Assembly (NCBI RefSeq): GCF_018332695.1 | Contig: NZ_BOQN01000015.1 | Coordinates: 62,001-126,000 of the forward strand | DNA from: Paractinoplanes toevensis | Lineage (GTDB): Bacteria; Actinomycetota; Actinomycetes; Mycobacteriales; Micromonosporaceae | Direction: 5' to 3' | DNA length: 64,000 nucleotides | Shown here: one piece after another, positions 49,267 through 58,435 of the stretch | Position numbering within the stretch: the stretch's first letter is position 1 | Layout of the letters: the number at the start of each line of letters is the position of its first letter | The notes under the pieces: model-generated | Databases searched by the model: none | What the model was told of the DNA's origin: nothing | The model's input: the letters and a program-made list of their open reading frames with translations, nothing else | Made by a program: the position numbers and the translations under genes

Positions 49267-50144
49267 GCCGGGGCGAGCACGATCTCGGCGCGGGCGCGGC
49301 CCGCACGCTCCGAGACGATCGCCAGGACCTCGCCGTCCGGGCCGAACACCGCGTACGGACCGTCGATGCCGACCGGGTCGAGCGGGCCGCCGTGGCTGAG
49401 CACCCGCGCCTCCTCCGGGGTGGCCGTGCGCTGCGGGAAGGTCTGCCGGGCGGCGTCGGCCATCGGCAGGCCGACCACGTCGGGGGCGGTCTTCTCCAGC
49501 TCTTCGAGGGTGACGGCCTCGGCGAGCGTCATCGTGCCCACGGCCGTGCGCCGCAGGGCGGTGAGGTGCCCGCCCACGCCCAGGGTCGTGCCCAGGTCGC
49601 GCGCGATGGCTCGGATGTAGGTGCCCGACGAGCAGTCCACCTCGATGTCGACGTCGACCAGGTCGCCCGACCGGCGGATGTCCAGGACGTCGAGACGCGC
49701 GACGGTCACCCGGCGGGCCGGCAGCTCGACCGTTTCTCCGTCCCGTACCCGTTTGTAGGCTCTCTCGCCGTTGATCTTGATGGCGCTCACCGCGCTCGGC
49801 ACCTGGTCGATCTCGCCCCGCTGGGCCGCCAGGCCGGAGTGGATGTCGGCGTCGGCGACGCCGGCCGCCGAAACGGTGGCCGTGACGTCGCCCTCCGCAT
49901 CGTCGGTGATCGTGGTCTGCCCCAGCCGGATCGTCGCGGCATAGCTCTTGCCCGAGCCGATCACGTAGGTGAGCAACCGGGTAGCCCGGTTGACCCCGAT
50001 GATCAGCACGCCGGTCGCCATCGGATCGAGCGTCCCGCCATGCCCGACCCGGCGCGTCTTGGCCAGCCGCCGAATCCTCGCCACCACATCGTGCGAGGTC
50101 ATCCCCGCCGGCTTGTCCACCACGATCAGCCCGTCCGCGCTCAC
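49263..50144 (-). CDS. truB: tRNA pseudouridine-55 synthase
   Basis: 293-residue enzyme that makes pseudouridine 55 in the T loop of tRNAs. N-terminus SADGLIVVDKPAGMTSHDVVARIRR; catalytic Asp40 in GHGGTLDPMATGVL; GERAYKRVRDGETVELPARRV; CSSGTYIRAIARDLG; actinobacterial C-terminal extension with a PUA-like part (FPQRTATPEEARVLSHGG). GTG start. Conserved in the rbfA-truB-ribF region. Its stop overlaps that of the response regulator by four bases. Confidence 0.97.
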   Translation of the reverse strand: MSADGLIVVDKPAGMTSHDVVARIRRLAKTRRVGHGGTLDPMATGVLIIGVNRATRLLTYVIGSGKSYAATIRLGQTTITDDAEGDVTATVSAAGVADADIHSGLAAQRGEIDQVPSAVSAIKINGERAYKRVRDGETVELPARRVTVARLDVLDIRRSGDLVDVDIEVDCSSGTYIRAIARDLGTTLGVGGHLTALRRTAVGTMTLAEAVTLEELEKTAPDVVGLPMADAARQTFPQRTATPEEARVLSHGGPLDPVGIDGPYAVFGPDGEVLAIVSERAGRARAEIVLAPA

Positions 50145-50179
50145 CCGCCCACCTTAGGGCCGCCCGGCGCGTGGCGTTC

Positions 50180-51601
50180 TCAGCGGGTGGCTCCGATGAC
50201 CGCCCAGCCGCCGGAGCGCCAGCGCCAGACGATGGTCACGAAGCGGATCAGGACGAACAGGCCGAGTCCCGCCCAGACGCCGCCCAGCCCGAGGTCGAGC
50301 CAGTAGGCCAGCCAGATCGCCGGCAGGAAGCCCAGCAGCGCCGACGCGAGGGTGAGATTGCGCAGGTAGCGGATGTCACCGGCGCCGATCAGCACACCGT
50401 CCAGGGCGTAGACCACCCCGGCGAACGGCATCAGCCCGACGAACCACGGCCAGACGATCGCCGCCTGCTCGTGCACCGACCGGTCCGGCGTGAACCAGCC
50501 GGGCACCACGCCCGCGCCGGCCGCCGCCAGCACCGCGAATCCGATCCCGGCTACCCCACCGGCGATGGTCACCCGGCGGGCGACGTCCCGGGCGCCGTCC
50601 GCGTCGCCGCCGCCGAGCGCCGCCCCGACCAGGGACTGCGCCGCGATCGCCACCGCGTCCAGCGCCAGCGCGCTGAAGAACCACAGCTGCAACGCGATCT
50701 GGTGCGCCCCGACCGCCGCGACCCCGAAGCGGGACGCAACCGCGGTAGCCGAGAGGAAGCAGGCCTGGAAGGCGGCGCCGCGGATGAGCAGGTCCCGCCC
50801 GAGCGCGAGCTGCTGCAGGATGACCTGCGGTCGCGGCCGCAGCGCGCGGGTCTCCCGGATGAGCGCCGCCAGGAAACAGCCACCGGAGACGGTCTGCGCC
50901 ACGACGTTGGCGACGGCGGAGCCGGTCAGGCCCCAGCCGGCCGGATAGACCAGGACCGGGCAGAGGATCGCGGAGAGCACGTTGGCACCCAGCACGAAAA
51001 GCAACGGCCGCCGGGTGTCCTGCACGCCGCGCATCCACCCGTTCCCGGCCGCGGCCAGGAGAAGCCCGGGGGCGCCGAGCGAGGCAACGCGCAACCAGCC
51101 GGCGGCGGCGTCCGCCGTGGTCGCGTCGCCGGCGAGGGCGGCGGCCAGTGGGCCGGCACCGATCTGGGCGAGCACGATGAGGACGGCGCCCATCGCGAGC
51201 GCGAGCCAGGAGGCCTGCACGCCCTCGGCCACGGCCGCCGACCGGTCGCCGGCACCGAACCGCCGGGCCGCACGCCCGGTGGTGCCGTAGGCCATGAGGT
51301 TGCCGAACCAGGCCGCCAGCGACATGACCGTCCCGCCGACCGCGACGGCCGCGAGCGGAACCCGCCCGAGGTGCCCGACCACGGCCGTGTCGACGAGGAC
51401 GTAGAGCGGCTCGGCGGCCAGTACGACCAGGGCCGGCACCGCCAGCCGAGCGATGCCTTTCGCACTGGCCGACTCCCGCGCGCCGCTGCCGATGCCCGCC
51501 GACAGCTCGGACGCGGGATGCGTGGCCTCTGCCGGGTCGAGCGCGGCAGAGGACGGAGGCGACGTCGCGGGCTGGTCAGGCGGCCGGGCAGACGGGCTCA
51601 T
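50180..51601 (-). CDS. MATE-family efflux transporter (DinF-like)
   Basis: 473-residue exporter with twelve predicted helices. After a Pro/Ser/Ala-rich N-terminal tail of about 45 residues come IARLAVPALVVLAAEPLYVLVDTAVVGHLG and LAAVAVGGTVMSLAAW, typical of the DinF branch, and in the second half FFSALALDAVAIAAQSLVGAALGGGD. Such proteins export organic cations or drugs in exchange for Na+ or H+. ATG 51601 is chosen over a TTG two codons earlier. Lies between the small ORF at 51.7 kb and truB on the same strand. Confidence 0.92.
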   Translation of the reverse strand: MSPSARPPDQPATSPPSSAALDPAEATHPASELSAGIGSGARESASAKGIARLAVPALVVLAAEPLYVLVDTAVVGHLGRVPLAAVAVGGTVMSLAAWFGNLMAYGTTGRAARRFGAGDRSAAVAEGVQASWLALAMGAVLIVLAQIGAGPLAAALAGDATTADAAAGWLRVASLGAPGLLLAAAGNGWMRGVQDTRRPLLFVLGANVLSAILCPVLVYPAGWGLTGSAVANVVAQTVSGGCFLAALIRETRALRPRPQVILQQLALGRDLLIRGAAFQACFLSATAVASRFGVAAVGAHQIALQLWFFSALALDAVAIAAQSLVGAALGGGDADGARDVARRVTIAGGVAGIGFAVLAAAGAGVVPGWFTPDRSVHEQAAIVWPWFVGLMPFAGVVYALDGVLIGAGDIRYLRNLTLASALLGFLPAIWLAYWLDLGLGGVWAGLGLFVLIRFVTIVWRWRSGGWAVIGATR

Positions 51602-51659
51602 GGACAACCATGATGCCCGCCCAGCAGTAAGGGACGCAATTCAGTTGGGTGCTTACCAG

Positions 51660-51749
51660 CTACTGGCGGGTGTCCAGCGAGGTCTGCAGGGCGCGGCGCG
51701 CCTGCTCGCGGGCTTCATCGGTGGGCTGGGGCTTCGGCTTGGCAGCCAT
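51660..51749 (-). CDS. Candidate 29-residue protein
   Basis: Short ORF encoding MAAKPKPQPTDEAREQARRA followed by LQTSLDTRQ. GGAGGA lies seven bases upstream of the ATG, and 26 of 29 sense codons end in G or C, as in real genes here. The sequence is basic and proline-rich at the start, then a likely amphipathic helix. It begins 147 bp upstream of the MATE start on the same strand. I do not recognise a family. It could be a true small protein or a leader peptide of the MATE gene. Confidence 0.6.
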   Translation of the reverse strand: MAAKPKPQPTDEAREQARRALQTSLDTRQ

Positions 51750-52133
51750 GATGGTCCTCCACGGTGGGTGGGGCGCGGCATCGCAGCGCGCGCCCAGAAT
51801 CGGTCGAGCGGGGCGTCACGTGGCCGGTCCGGGGTCGCCGGACGCTTGGCGCGTCAGTGACGCGGCCCGAGTCGGTGGACCCGGGTGGCTCGAGGCCTCG
51901 CGGCGGGCGGTGGTGTCACGGCCGCGCAAAACCAAATCACCGTTAAGGACCAAACTATCGTTCAGGTCCGCTGATTGAGGCACCGTTCCCGTTGTTTGAG
52001 ACAACGGACGTTGATCCGACACCTCCCGCAGGCCTCCGACGTGCGGAAACGACCCGTCGTCGAGACACGCGACTCTGGACACGCAGAGAAATCGCCCGCT
52101 TACAAATAGTAAGCGGACGGCTAGGGGTGCGTG
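51750..52133. other. Intergenic stretch with hairpins and an A/T-richer segment
   Basis: 384 bp between the small ORF and nrnA. The segment 51925-52010 is clearly less G/C-rich than its surroundings and contains the hairpin CCGTTGT-TTGAG-ACAACGG (51989-52007). The nrnA hairpin lies at 52096-52116. The promoter of the small ORF and MATE gene probably lies here. An open frame at 51816-52082 (minus) has no ribosome site and poor codon bias. Confidence 0.6.
52096..52116 (-). terminator. Hairpin after nrnA
   Basis: CCGCTTAC, five-base loop, GTAAGCGG: perfect 8-bp stem 17 bp after the nrnA stop. On the minus strand it is followed by GCGATTTCTC, a weak T-rich tail. Likely terminator of the rimP-to-nrnA run. 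Confidence 0.72.
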
Positions 52134-53162
52134 CTAGATCAGGTTGGCTGCCAACAGGCCTTTGACCGTCGCGGCCACCTCTTCGGGTGTGCCGTGGCCG
52201 GTGAAACCCGCGGCCAGGCGATGACCTCCGCCGCCGAGGGACACCGCCACCCGGCTCACGTCCACCGCGCCCTTGCTGCGCAGCGACACCGACCAGTCGC
52301 CCTGTGGGGTCTCCTTGATCACCACGGCCACGTCGGCCTCGGCCACCCCGCGCACCGGGTCGATCAGGGTGTCCAGGACGTACGGGCGCTGGTCGTGGCG
52401 GGCCAGGTCGGCCTGGGTCGCGTACGTCCAGACCATGCCCTGGCCGCCCGCGGCGGTGGGATCGAGGGTGGCCCGGCCGATCACCTCGCCGGCGAGTTTC
52501 ATCGCCCCGAAGGGGCGGGTGTCGAAGATCCGCCGGGAGATGTCGCCGGGGCTGATGCCGGCGGCGATCAGCCGCGCGGCCAACTCGTGCACCTCGGGCG
52601 TGGTCATGTCGAACTTGAACGAACCGGTGTCGGTGGCCAGCGCCACGTAGAGGCACTCGGCGATCGCGGCGTCGAGCGGGACGCCCAGCCGGGACAGCAG
52701 GCCGTCGACCACCACCGACGTGGCCGCGGCCCGCGGGTCGACCAGGTTGACCTGGCCGAACCGGGTGTTGGAGGCGTGGTGATCGAGCACCACGACGCAG
52801 GGCGCCCGCAACAGCGCGACCAGGTCGCCCAGACGGGATTCGGCGGCCACGTCGAACGTCATCACCAGGGCCGGAGCGCGGAAGGCCTCCGGTTCCGGCA
52901 CGAGCAGCTCGACGCCGGGCAGGTCCTGATAGGGGGTGGGCAGCTCGAAATCGCCGGGGAAGGTCGCCCGCAGCCGGGTGATGCCCCGCTCGCGCAGGGC
53001 CAGGGCGAAGCCCAGCATGCTGCCCAGCGCGTCCCCGTCCGGGTTCACGTGGCAGATCAGCTGGACCTCGTCACCGTCCGGACCGGGAGTGAGCCCGCGG
53101 ACCGCGTCGACGGCCGCGGACCACTCCGTTTCGGTCACTCCCCCGGGTGAGGCATTAGTCAC
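52134..53162 (-). CDS. nrnA: DHH-family nanoRNase / pAp phosphatase
   Basis: 342-residue DHH/DHHA1 phosphoesterase. Motif I ICHVNPDGDALGSMLG; MTFDVAAESRLG; DHH motif VVLDHHASNTRFG; the DHHA1 domain ends with VSLGGGGHRLAAGFTGHG. The family hydrolyses short oligoribonucleotides and 3'-phosphoadenosine 5'-phosphate. Its GTG overlaps the rbfA stop (GTGA), so translation is probably coupled, as in many actinobacteria. Confidence 0.94.
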   Translation of the reverse strand: MTNASPGGVTETEWSAAVDAVRGLTPGPDGDEVQLICHVNPDGDALGSMLGFALALRERGITRLRATFPGDFELPTPYQDLPGVELLVPEPEAFRAPALVMTFDVAAESRLGDLVALLRAPCVVVLDHHASNTRFGQVNLVDPRAAATSVVVDGLLSRLGVPLDAAIAECLYVALATDTGSFKFDMTTPEVHELAARLIAAGISPGDISRRIFDTRPFGAMKLAGEVIGRATLDPTAAGGQGMVWTYATQADLARHDQRPYVLDTLIDPVRGVAEADVAVVIKETPQGDWSVSLRSKGAVDVSRVAVSLGGGGHRLAAGFTGHGTPEEVAATVKGLLAANLI

Positions 53163-53629
53163 CCGAGGTCCTCGCGCGCGCCCACCCGCTCGGCGCCCTC
53201 GTCCTCGTCGTCCTCGTCGTCCGCCTTGTAGGGGTCGGGATCGCCGGCGTACTGCTTGCCGGCCGCGAGGCGCTGAACCTCCTCGTCGCGGAGGCGGGCC
53301 TCGGCGAGCAGGTCCTCCATCTCCTTGGCGTGGTCCATCACGTTGTCCTGCACGAACGCCAGACTCGGCGAGTGCCGCAGGCCCAGCGCGTGGCCGACAC
53401 GGGTGCGCAGCATGCCCTTGGCGCTCTCCAGCGCCGCCTGCGTGCCGGCCTGCTCGGTCGGGTCGCCCAGAACCGTGTAGTAGACGGTGGCCTCGCGGAG
53501 GTCGCCGGTGATCCGGGCGTCCGTGATCGTCACCATGCCGAGCCGGGGGTCTTTGATCTCACGCACCAGCGACGCCACCAGTTCCTTGACGCGCTCCGCG
53601 TGTCGACGCGTCTTGGCCGGGTCCGACAT
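53159..53629 (-). CDS. rbfA: Ribosome-binding factor A
   Basis: 156-residue KH-type 30S maturation factor. Starts SDPAKTRRHAERVKELVASLVREIKDPRLGMVTIT, then DLREATVYYTVLGD and LGLRHSPSLAFVQD. The C-terminal 40 residues are a charged, acidic tail (DDEDDEDEGAE). ATG 53629 is preferred to GTG 53638 because GGAGGT lies seven bases upstream and overlaps that GTG. Overlaps nrnA. Confidence 0.96.
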   Translation of the reverse strand: MSDPAKTRRHAERVKELVASLVREIKDPRLGMVTITDARITGDLREATVYYTVLGDPTEQAGTQAALESAKGMLRTRVGHALGLRHSPSLAFVQDNVMDHAKEMEDLLAEARLRDEEVQRLAAGKQYAGDPDPYKADDEDDEDEGAERVGAREDLG

Positions 53630-53731
53630 ATCGCCCACCTCCGACTGTAATTACCGCGGGTCCGTACTGCTCCCGCCCAACTGCTGAAGCGTACCCACGC
53701 CGTGTTGCACACGAACGCCCCGGCAGCCGGG

Positions 53732-54025
53732 CTAATCCTCGTCGCCGTAGAGCCGGCGCCGGACCGACAACAGCTCGATCTCGGGACGGCCGGCCATTTG
53801 GTTCTCGCAGGTGTCGATCACGGCGCGGGCCTGTCCGGCCTCCGCCGCGACCACGGCCACGCCGATCTGGGCCCGGCCGTACAGATCGTGGAAACCGACC
53901 TCGGCCACGCTCACCTCGTACTTCTTGAGCATCGCCAGGATCGGGCGGACATAAGAACGCTTCTGCTTGAGCGTGCGCGAGTCGCCCGGCAGGAGCAGGT
54001 CGAACACTGCGGTTTCGGTAAACAT
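53732..54025 (-). CDS. DUF503 (YlxP-like) protein
   Basis: 97-residue protein of the DUF503/YlxP family: FTETAVFDLLLPGDSRTLKQKRSYVRPILAMLKKYEVSVAEVG, then LYGRAQIGVAVVA and ELLSVRRRLYGDED. YlxP is usually encoded between infB and rbfA and is linked to ribosome maturation through its location; its biochemical role is not settled. About 100 bp upstream of rbfA. Confidence 0.92.
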   Translation of the reverse strand: MFTETAVFDLLLPGDSRTLKQKRSYVRPILAMLKKYEVSVAEVGFHDLYGRAQIGVAVVAAEAGQARAVIDTCENQMAGRPEIELLSVRRRLYGDED

Positions 54026-54047
54026 CAGCGAGCAGGGTAGACCTTTT

Positions 54048-55073
54048 TCAGTTCATCGTGCGGGCAATAATCACGTCGCGCTCGATGCCCTGGTCGACGC
54101 GGTGGGCGAGCGGCTCGTGCTCAACGATCTCCAGACCGTTGGCGACCAGGATGTCCTCGGCCAGTTCGCGCCGGGCGACCTTGACGTTCCAGGACAGCCC
54201 CAGCGCGGCGCCCGGCCGCAGCAGCGGCAACCAGGTCGGCACCGCGCGTTCGAGCAGGTCGAGCGGGCTGCGGGTGATGCCGCCGGCATCGTCGTAACTG
54301 CCGTGCGCCACCCCGTAGGGCAGGTCGGTCACCAGAATGTCGGCGACCCCGCCGCGCAGCAACCCGTCCAGCTGGGTGGTGTCGGCCTGCAACACGGTGA
54401 TCTTCTGCACCGCGCCGGCCTTGTGGTCGTCCTTGCTGGCAGCCAGGGTCACTTCGAGCCGCCGGGCCGCCCGCCGCCCCTGGCGGCGCACCGGCACGAG
54501 GTCGGCGGTGTGCTTGAGACGCTTGCGCTTGAGCCAGGTCTGCAGGAAGAGCTTGTACGCCTCCACGTCCTTGCCGTCGAGCTCCACCCCGATGCCGTCG
54601 TAGCCGTACATCAGCGCCTGATTGAGGGTGGTGCCGCGCCCGCACAGCGGATCGAGGACGGTCAGGCCGCCGTCGAGCATCCGGTCGGCCGACTTCGAGG
54701 CGAGCAGCGTGAGGTTGAGAACAAGCTTCGTGAACTGCTCGTTGGTCTTCCCGGCGTACTTGGGAATGGTGATCAGGTCACTGTCGTACCGAGCCAGCGG
54801 CGTGATCTCCAGCGGCCGCAGCAGATCCTCATCCACCCGCTCGAACAGCGCATACGCTGCGGACAGATTGGACAAGTACGAAATATCCCGCAGGGAGAGC
54901 GAGCCGGTAAAGCCGAGATACTCCACCCCGCCGAACTTCTCCACGCCGATATCCGAAATGTCGGACGAGAGTACGGGCCGGAAGGCGGCGAGTTCGGCGA
55001 GCGACAACCGAGCGGCCTGATCGGCGTAGACGCGGTTGGCATAGGGCGCAAGGAGCAGGGCGTACCGGGACAT
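54048..55073 (-). CDS. TRM11-like SAM-dependent methyltransferase
   Basis: 341-residue Rossmann methyltransferase. Motif I is VLDPLCGRGTTLNQALMYGYDGIGVELD; the catalytic motif reads TDLPYG, a variant of the D/N-PPY of amino-group methylases such as TRM11-type tRNA guanosine methyltransferases. The N-terminal 140 residues (RYALLLAPYANRVYADQAARLSLAELAAF) resemble the substrate-binding part of that family. RNA is the likely substrate, but not proven. ATG 55073 is chosen. It lies between the infB terminator and the ylxP-like gene, an unusual insertion in this conserved block. Confidence 0.82.
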   Translation of the reverse strand: MSRYALLLAPYANRVYADQAARLSLAELAAFRPVLSSDISDIGVEKFGGVEYLGFTGSLSLRDISYLSNLSAAYALFERVDEDLLRPLEITPLARYDSDLITIPKYAGKTNEQFTKLVLNLTLLASKSADRMLDGGLTVLDPLCGRGTTLNQALMYGYDGIGVELDGKDVEAYKLFLQTWLKRKRLKHTADLVPVRRQGRRAARRLEVTLAASKDDHKAGAVQKITVLQADTTQLDGLLRGGVADILVTDLPYGVAHGSYDDAGGITRSPLDLLERAVPTWLPLLRPGAALGLSWNVKVARRELAEDILVANGLEIVEHEPLAHRVDQGIERDVIIARTMN

Positions 55074-55165
55074 GCGTGCCATCTTGGCAGGCGGCGCGAC
55101 GGACGCAGCGAGCGCCACCACCGCACCGTGGGGGTTTGGGGGCTCGGCCCCCATAGCAGGCATAT

Positions 55166-55214
55166 AGCCGAGAGCCCCCGGTCCGCGCTTTCCGCGGACA
55201 GAGGGCTCCCGGCT
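55166..55214 (-). terminator. infB terminator
   Basis: Long bipartite hairpin: GTCCGCG (55181-55187) and CGCGGAC (55193-55199) around CTTTC, extended by GAGCCC/GGGCTC and AGCCG/CGGCT with small internal loops. It begins eight bases after the infB stop. Confidence 0.85.
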
Positions 55215-55221
55215 TAATCGG

Positions 55222-58200
55222 CTATGCGCGGGGCTTCTCGCGCATCTCGAAGGTCTCGATCACGTCGCCGACCTGCGGGGTGCCGAAGCCGCTCATCGTC
55301 AGACCACACTCGAAGCCCTCGCGGACCTCGGTGGCGTCGTCCTTGAAACGGCGCAGCGAGCTGATCGTGACGTTCTCCGCCACCACGACGCCGTCCCGCA
55401 GGATGCGGGCCTTGGCGTTGCGGCGGAGAAGACCGCTGCGGACCATACAGCCGGCGATGAGGCCGATCTTGGACGAGCGGAAGACCTCGCGGATCTCCGC
55501 GGTGCCCTGCTCGACCTCCTCGTACTCCGGCTTGAGCAGACCCTTGAGCGCGGCCTCGATCTCCTCGATGGCCTGGTAGATAACGCTGTAGTAGCGGATC
55601 TCCACGTTGGCCCGGTCGGCCATGTCCTTGACCTTGTTGGAGGCGCGGACATTGAAGCCGATGATCGTGGCGGTGGCATCCGAGGACGCCGACGCCAGGT
55701 TCACGTCGCTCTCGGTGATCGCACCGACGCCGCGGTGGATGACCTTGAGCTGGATCTCGTCCGGGATCTCGATCTTGAACAGCGCGTCCTCGAGGGCCTC
55801 GACCGAACCGGACGAGTCGCCCTTGATGACCAGGGTGAGCGAGGTCTTCTCGCCCTCCTTGAGCTGCTCCATGAGCGTCTCGAGGGTGGCCCGGGTCCGC
55901 GAGTTGGCGAAGCTCGCCGCACGGCGGCGTGCCTGCCGCTGCTCGGCGATCTGCCGCACGGTGCGGTCGTCCTCAGCCGCGAGGAACGTGTCACCCGCAC
56001 CCGGCACCGAGGTCAGACCCAGGACCAGGACCGGACGAGCCGGCTCGGCCTCGGCCACGGTGTTGCCGTTCTCGTCGAGCATGGCGCGGACGCGGCCGTG
56101 CGCGCCACCCGCCACGATCGAGTCGCCGGCTCGCAGCGTGCCCTTCTGGACCAGCACGGTCGCCAGGGCACCACGGCCCTTGTCGAGGTGCGACTCGACG
56201 ACCACACCCTGCGCCGGCCCGTCGGTCGGAGCGGTCAGCTCCAGCGACGCGTCGGCGGTCAGGAGGACCGCCTCGAGCAGCTCGTCGATGCCGGTGCCCG
56301 GCTTGGCGGCCACGTTGACGAACATCGTGTCGCCGCCGTACTCCTCAGCGAGCAGGCCGTAGTCGGTCAGCTGCTGACGCACCTTGTCCGGGTTGGCGTC
56401 CGGCTTGTCGACCTTGTTGACCGCGACCACGATCGGCACGTCGGCGGCCTTGGCGTGGTTCAACGCCTCGACCGTCTGCGGCATCACGCCGTCGTCCGCC
56501 GCGACCACCAGGATCACGATGTCGGTCACCTGGGCGCCACGAGCACGCATGGCGGTGAACGCCTCGTGACCCGGGGTGTCCAGGAAGGTGATCGCCCGCT
56601 CTTCGCCCTGGTGCGGGACGACGACCTGGTAGGCACCGATGTGCTGGGTGATGCCACCCGCCTCGCCGGCGACCACGTTGGTCTTGCGGATCGCGTCGAG
56701 CAGCTTCGTCTTACCGTGGTCGACGTGACCCATGACGGTCACCACCGGCGGCCGCGTGACCAGCCGGTCCTCGTCCACGGCAGCGTCGAGGTCGATGTTG
56801 AACTGCGCGAGCAGCGCGCGGTCCTCGTCCTCGGGGCTGACGATCTGCACGTTGAAGCCCAGGTGCTCGCCGAGCAGCAGCAACGTGTCGTCGGAACACG
56901 ACTGCGTCGCCGTCACCATCTCGCCCAGGTTGAACATCTCCTGGACCAGCGAGCCGGGGTTCGCGTTGATCTTGTCGGCGAAGTCGGAGAGCGACGCGCC
57001 ACGGGACAGCCTGATCTCCTGGCCGTTGCCGCGGGGCGCGCCCGAGCTCATGGCCGGGGCCGACAGGTTGTCGAACTCCTGACGCCGCTGCTTCTTCGAC
57101 TTGCGGCCACGGGTCGGCCGGCCACCCGGACGCCCGAAGGCACCCGCGGCACCGCCGCCACGACCGCGACCGCCGCCACCGGGACGACCCGGAGCGCCGG
57201 CACCGACCGGGCCACCCGTACCGCCGCCGGGACCGCCGCGGTAGCCGCCGCCACCGCCGCCACCGCCGCCGGGACCGCCGCGGTAGCCACCGCCACCGCC
57301 GGCACCGCCGCCGCCACCGGGACGGAAACCGCCACCGGCACCGCCGCCGCCGCCACCGGGACGGAAACCGCCACCGCCGCCGCCGGGACCACCACGACCG
57401 CCACCGGGACCGCCACCGGGACGGCCTGCGCCGCCACCGCCGGGACCGCCACCGGGACGACCGGGACGCTGCGCGGGCATGGACGCGGGGCTGGGCCGCG
57501 GCGGCATGGACGCCGGGCTCGGCCGCGGCGGCATGCCGGGCTGGTTGGGACGGGGCATCGCGGACGGCGTGGGCCGAGCGGCCCCGCCACCGGAGACACC
57601 GAACGGGTTGTTACCGGGACCGCGCGCCGGCGGACGAGGGTTGCCACCCGCGGGACCGGGACGCGGGCCACCGCCCGGAGCGGACGGACCGCTCGTGCGG
57701 GGGCTGGCGGCCGGGGAACCCGGACGCGGCGGAACCGAGCCAGGGCCCGGACGCGGGCCGGAGCCGGTCGGCCGGATGTCGGGCTGCGGCTGCTGGGCCC
57801 GACGCTCGGCGTCCCGGGTGCGAGCGGCCTGCGCGGCCTTGACCGCGGCCTCCTGCTCGGCCTTGAGCGCCGAGGCGCGCGCCTCGGCGGCCGCCACCTC
57901 GATGTCGTGGGCACTCGCCGGCTTGGCGACCGGACCGGGCGTGGGGCCCGGGCGGACGGCCGGCGGCTTGGGGCGCACGAACGGACCCGGCGACGGAGCC
58001 GGGGAAGTCGGCGCGCTGCTGGGTGCGCTGGGCGCACTGGGTGCGTCCGCCGCGGGCGCGGCGGGGCGGCGCGGCGGCTGCGGCCGGGCGCCGGTGGATG
58101 GGGCCGGCCGCAGGGACGGGGACTCGGGGGCACCGGATGCGGACGGGGCGGACCCCGCCGGAGCGGACCCTGCCTCGAGGGCACCACGCAACCGCCGGGC

Positions 58201-58329
58201 CACCGGGGCCTCGACCGTGCTGGAAGCTGATTTGACGAACTCGCCCATCTCTTTGAGCTTGGCGAGAACGGTCTTGCTGTCGACCCCGAGCTCCTTTGCG
58301 AGCTCGTGTACGCGGGCCTTACCTGGCAC
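55222..58329 (-). CDS. infB: Translation initiation factor IF-2
   Basis: 1035-residue GTPase that places initiator tRNA on the 30S subunit. N-terminal IF2 domain ([30 protein letters not shown]), a long low-complexity Ala/Pro region, an unusually Gly/Arg-rich stretch at about 295-406, the [13 protein letters not shown] element, then the G domain with GHVDHGKT at 534-541 and NKVD, and domains II-IV. GTG 58329 is chosen: it gives the standard (V/M)PGKARVHE start and has GGAG six bases upstream. A hairpin just 5' of the ribosome site (58345-58375) may affect initiation. Confidence 0.97.
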   Translation of the reverse strand: MPGKARVHELAKELGVDSKTVLAKLKEMGEFVKSASSTVEAPVARRLRGALEAGSAPAGSAPSASGAPESPSLRPAPSTGARPQPPRRPAAPAADAPSAPSAPSSAPTSPAPSPGPFVRPKPPAVRPGPTPGPVAKPASAHDIEVAAAEARASALKAEQEAAVKAAQAARTRDAERRAQQPQPDIRPTGSGPRPGPGSVPPRPGSPAASPRTSGPSAPGGGPRPGPAGGNPRPPARGPGNNPFGVSGGGAARPTPSAMPRPNQPGMPPRPSPASMPPRPSPASMPAQRPGRPGGGPGGGGAGRPGGGPGGGRGGPGGGGGGFRPGGGGGGAGGGFRPGGGGGAGGGGGYRGGPGGGGGGGGGYRGGPGGGTGGPVGAGAPGRPGGGGRGRGGGAAGAFGRPGGRPTRGRKSKKQRRQEFDNLSAPAMSSGAPRGNGQEIRLSRGASLSDFADKINANPGSLVQEMFNLGEMVTATQSCSDDTLLLLGEHLGFNVQIVSPEDEDRALLAQFNIDLDAAVDEDRLVTRPPVVTVMGHVDHGKTKLLDAIRKTNVVAGEAGGITQHIGAYQVVVPHQGEERAITFLDTPGHEAFTAMRARGAQVTDIVILVVAADDGVMPQTVEALNHAKAADVPIVVAVNKVDKPDANPDKVRQQLTDYGLLAEEYGGDTMFVNVAAKPGTGIDELLEAVLLTADASLELTAPTDGPAQGVVVESHLDKGRGALATVLVQKGTLRAGDSIVAGGAHGRVRAMLDENGNTVAEAEPARPVLVLGLTSVPGAGDTFLAAEDDRTVRQIAEQRQARRRAASFANSRTRATLETLMEQLKEGEKTSLTLVIKGDSSGSVEALEDALFKIEIPDEIQLKVIHRGVGAITESDVNLASASSDATATIIGFNVRASNKVKDMADRANVEIRYYSVIYQAIEEIEAALKGLLKPEYEEVEQGTAEIREVFRSSKIGLIAGCMVRSGLLRRNAKARILRDGVVVAENVTISSLRRFKDDATEVREGFECGLTMSGFGTPQVGDVIETFEMREKPRA

Positions 58330-58344
58330 TGCACTCCTCACTTC

Positions 58345-58375
58345 GAGGTCGTGCGAGCGCACCCGCAACGACCTC
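58345..58375 (-). promoter_or_regulatory. Leader hairpin directly upstream of the infB ribosome site
   Basis: GAGGTCGT (58345-58352) and ACGACCTC (58368-58375) form a perfect 8-bp stem with a 15-base loop, ending only a few bases before the GAGGAG ribosome site of infB. It could be a translational control element or a terminator of ylxR read-through. Role inferred. Confidence 0.5.
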
Positions 58376-58435
58376 ACTCGTGCACTAGAAGCCTGTTCAT
58401 TTCAGGGACTTCATCGTGTGCTCATCTGGGTCGTC

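Noticed and set aside
51816..52082. 88-codon minus-strand ORF between nrnA and the small ORF
   Set aside because: No ribosome site, codon use unlike neighbours, and it spans the A/T-richer hairpin region.
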